In this document: positions 62,115 to 64,000 of the stretch, piece by piece
How the letters are laid out: every line of letters begins with the position of its first letter
Numbering within the stretch: the first letter of the stretch is position 1
Assembly: GCA_003222675.1 (NCBI GenBank)
Contig: QHWT01000063.1
Coordinates: forward strand, 49,670 to 113,669
Direction of reading: 5' to 3'
DNA: 64,000 nucleotides
Source: Acidobacteriota bacterium
Lineage (GTDB): Bacteria > Acidobacteriota > Vicinamibacteria > Vicinamibacterales > 2-12-FULL-66-21
Translations under genes and position numbers: made by a program
Notes under the pieces: model-generated
Seen by the model: the letters and a program-made list of their open reading frames with translations, nothing else
The model's database searches: none
Told to the model about the DNA's origin: nothing

Positions 62115-63520
62115 TGATCGGGTGCCTCGTCGCCCTCCAGTTGCTCGGCGGCAAAGAAAGTCAGGTACGGCGCGTGCTCGGCGAGGCGTTTCACGTACAA
62201 CGCGGCCTCACGCGCGTGGTAGTCCCCCCACTGGCTCGATTCGCCGCGCGGCGTCGACGCACCCGGCGGCACGTAGTCCCATCCGTTCGGCCAGTGATAG
62301 ACCGAGTGCAGCAGCAGCCCCTGGTGATTCGGATCGATGCTGAGATAGGGACCCGTCTCGTCGAACAACGTGTCGAGGATGAAGAGGCCCGCCTGCTCGT
62401 ATTGCGAGGCATCCTCGCCGCGTCGGGAAAGAAAATGCGCGAGGCGCAGCAGCCCCTGCGCGGCAATCGCCGCGGCGGAGCTGTCCACCGGCTCGTGCTC
62501 GTTGAACGGATTGGCGGGTCGCTCGCGGCAGTCGGGCAGCGCCGCCAGGCCTGGCGCGCCGGCATCCCAGTACGGCACACCGTCGGCCGCCGCGATACTG
62601 ATGTAGTGATCGCACGTCGCGCGCGCCGCCTCGAGCATCATGGCTTCGACGGAGGCGCGGCCGCCGCACGGTTCCAGCGCCGCCGGCGGGACGACGTCCA
62701 GAAATTCGAGCTGCTCGGCGAAGCCGAGCACCGCCCAGGCCAGTCCGCGCGTCCACGTCGTAAAGGGCGAGTAGCCTTGCTGCGTGCTCGGGCCGCGATA
62801 GGTGCCGCTCGCGACGTTGAACATGCTCTCGTGGGCGGTCCGCCCGCGGACGTCGTAGCGATCGCGTCCATTGCCGTAATACACGTTGTAGCGCGCGGTC
62901 GCGTGGGCGTGCTGCACGAGCCGGACGAGCAGGTTGATTTGCGTGTCCTGCTCGTCGCGCAGCGTGTGGCCCAGGATGAAGGCGAGCGCGAGCGCACGCA
63001 GCGATCGGATCGTATCGACGAACAGCGAATGCGCGCCGTTGAAGGAGTGAATGAAACCGCCGTCGGGTAACGCCGTCCACCGGCGCGCCTGGACGGCGCC
63101 GCTCACCTTCAACGCCAGTTCGTAATAGCGCAGTTCGAATTCGCTCGCTTCGATCCGCTCCTCGACGATGAGCCGCCAGAGGTTGCCGTAGGTGCTGACG
63201 TTGTTGAAGCCGTGGTCGTGCACGCCCATGTGTGTGAGGTGCGGCGCCATGCGTTCGACCGTCCGCAGCCGGCCCAGCTCCAGGAACTCGCGCTCGTCGG
63301 TGGCGTCGAACTGGAGCAGCGCCGATCCGAACTGGAACCCTTGCGTCCATTCCGTCCAGCCGCGCGTCTGGTACTTGCCCTGCACCGTGAAAACGGGCGC
63401 GCCGTCTTCAGGACGCCACGTGCTTTCGATCGATCGGATCTTCGCGCCGGACAGTTCGAACAGACGGGTGATCTTCGACATCAGATCGGCCGGCGTTCTT
63501 CGTCGATCGGCTTGAATCAT
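62111..63520 (-). CDS. GH88 unsaturated glucuronyl hydrolase
   Basis: 469 residues, an (alpha/alpha)6 barrel acting on unsaturated uronyl oligosaccharides released by lyases. The catalytic aspartates of the family appear as Asp102 in GVHDHGFNNVST and Asp169 in HSLFVDTIRSL. Other marks are ATARYNVYYGNGRDRYD, TTWTRGLAWAVLGFAEQL and HQGLLLHSVYHWPNGWDYVP. No signal peptide, so cytoplasmic or periplasmic by another route. It precedes the SDR and diverges from dlgD, forming a uronate-catabolic cluster. Confidence 0.88.
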   Translation of the reverse strand: MIQADRRRTPADLMSKITRLFELSGAKIRSIESTWRPEDGAPVFTVQGKYQTRGWTEWTQGFQFGSALLQFDATDEREFLELGRLRTVERMAPHLTHMGVHDHGFNNVSTYGNLWRLIVEERIEASEFELRYYELALKVSGAVQARRWTALPDGGFIHSFNGAHSLFVDTIRSLRALALAFILGHTLRDEQDTQINLLVRLVQHAHATARYNVYYGNGRDRYDVRGRTAHESMFNVASGTYRGPSTQQGYSPFTTWTRGLAWAVLGFAEQLEFLDVVPPAALEPCGGRASVEAMMLEAARATCDHYISIAAADGVPYWDAGAPGLAALPDCRERPANPFNEHEPVDSSAAAIAAQGLLRLAHFLSRRGEDASQYEQAGLFILDTLFDETGPYLSIDPNHQGLLLHSVYHWPNGWDYVPPGASTPRGESSQWGDYHAREAALYVKRLAEHAPYLTFFAAEQLEGDEAPDQ

Positions 63521-63547
63521 CCGGCGTCATGATAGCTCGCCTCCACT

Positions 63548-63685
63548 GATTTGGTGATTTGGGAATGTGGTGATTTGGGAATTTCGCACGCGTCGGGGGG
63601 AATTCGCACGGCCCTTGAAGCACGCGCGGCAGCGCGAGCGTGCCGAATCACTCAATTACTGGATCGCCAAATCACCGAATCATGC
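63548..63685. repeat. Irregular 'GGTGATTTGG/CCAAATCACC' word hairpin
   Basis: GGTGATTTGG occurs at 63553 and 63569; its exact complement CCAAATCACC is at 63667-63676. The loop holds GC-rich sequence. It fills most of the 187-bp divergent gap between GH88 and dlgD and stops before the -10 at 63694. Confidence 0.7.
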
Positions 63686-63693
63686 GCGGCGCT

Positions 63694-63699
63694 TATGAT
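63694..63699 (+). promoter_or_regulatory. -10 box of dlgD, probably leaderless transcript
   Basis: TATGAT ends 8 bp before the ATG at 63708, so the transcript would start at or next to the start codon. No clear -35 is visible at 17 nt. Confidence 0.4.
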
Positions 63700-63707
63700 T
63701 GGTGCCG

Positions 63708-64000
63708 ATGAGGGTTCCGTATCAGCAGATCCATGACGTGCTGCGGCGCGTGCTCGTTGAGAAGGGATTTGAAGGTCCACGCGCCGATTTGTGCGCGCGT
63801 TTGTTCGCCGAAACCGATAGAGACGGCGTGTATTCGCACGGCTTGAATCGGTTCCCACGATTCATCCGGACGATCGAGAACGGGGTCGTCGAGGTGCACG
63901 CCGAGCCGATACGCGTGGCCGCGCACCACGCGCTGGAACGCTGGGACGGCCAGCGTGGTCCGGGCAATCTCAACGCTCATGCGTCGATGGCACGCGCGAT
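63708..64000 (+). CDS. dlgD: 2,3-diketo-L-gulonate reductase, N-terminal part
   Basis: The frame from the ATG at 63708 is open to the right edge; 97 residues are visible. MRVPYQQIHDVLRRVLVEKG, then LFAETDRDGVYSHGLNRFPR and ALERWDGQRGPGNLNAHAS match the malate/L-lactate/diketogulonate reductase family and are very close to YiaK (DlgD), which reduces 2,3-diketo-L-gulonate with NADH in ascorbate/uronate breakdown. The His in SHGLNRF is the conserved catalytic one. It diverges from GH88. The rest lies outside the window. Confidence 0.87.
   Translation, partial: MRVPYQQIHDVLRRVLVEKGFEGPRADLCARLFAETDRDGVYSHGLNRFPRFIRTIENGVVEVHAEPIRVAAHHALERWDGQRGPGNLNAHASMARA

Overview
The window is GC-rich, densely coded bacterial DNA. 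Its gene content points to Acidobacteriota, most likely the Vicinamibacteria (subdivision 6). The main signs are acidobacterial duplicated permeases (ADOP) behind PadR regulators, an Oar-like TonB receptor with a carboxypeptidase-regulatory domain, and many secreted DUF1080, DUF2264, DUF4091, DUF5107 and PQQ-propeller proteins. No rRNA, tRNA, CRISPR array or transposase gene was seen. The phylum call is an inference from gene families.

Layout. 1-3.6 kb: end of an unknown gene, then uvrA carrying an in-frame tandem repeat. 3.6-13.2 kb: two PadR-ADOP modules (the first with an S1 sulfatase) around a DUF1080 protein and a secreted propeller. 13.4-21.2 kb: a minus-strand run of DUF5107-TPR, a DUF4091 fusion and a frameshifted GH13 alpha-amylase. 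21.2-25.2 kb: an ADOP relic, a cloverleaf-like repeat, a quinoprotein dehydrogenase and an amidohydrolase. 25.2-31.9 kb: a Gfo/Idh/MocA-SDR-TIM barrel run, a frameshifted ADOP, the second cloverleaf repeat and a DUF2911 protein. 32-36.8 kb: a TPR protein, a small lipoprotein and two paralogous carboxypeptidase-regulatory proteins. 36.9-40.5 kb: malonate carrier (MatC) and malonyl-CoA synthetase (MatB), divergent from a frameshifted DUF3667 gene. 40.5-47.1 kb: cupin, a single-heme propeller, VOC, PD40 and DUF4375 proteins, an iodothyronine-deiodinase-like selenoprotein with an in-frame UGA, an NTF2-like protein and a broken small gene. 47.2-53.4 kb: M24 pseudo-peptidase and DUF6807, divergent across a 16-bp palindrome from DUF1080, Gfo/Idh/MocA and cupin; then an MBL hydrolase and a GntR regulator. 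53.7-64 kb: Oar-like receptor, DUF2264 protein, GH97 relic, second GntR, PQQ propeller, SDR, GH88 and the start of dlgD.

How it works together. Much of the window suits breakdown of plant or algal polysaccharides and uronates: sulfatase, amylase, GH88 unsaturated glucuronyl hydrolase, GH97 relic, DUF2264, SDR, diketogulonate reductase, a TonB receptor, and the DUF1080 plus Gfo/Idh/MocA pair expected for 3-keto-sugar chemistry. MatB and MatC would import and activate malonate.

The strongest unusual signals are: (1) the Sec-UGA deiodinase with a candidate bacterial SECIS hairpin; (2) two 318-bp elements with the same three-hairpin, closed-stem geometry and compensated base changes; (3) a self-complementary repeat in each of the nine convergent gene gaps, several of them irregular 'word' hairpins; (4) seven genes broken by frameshifts or internal deletions, which may be decay or assembly error.
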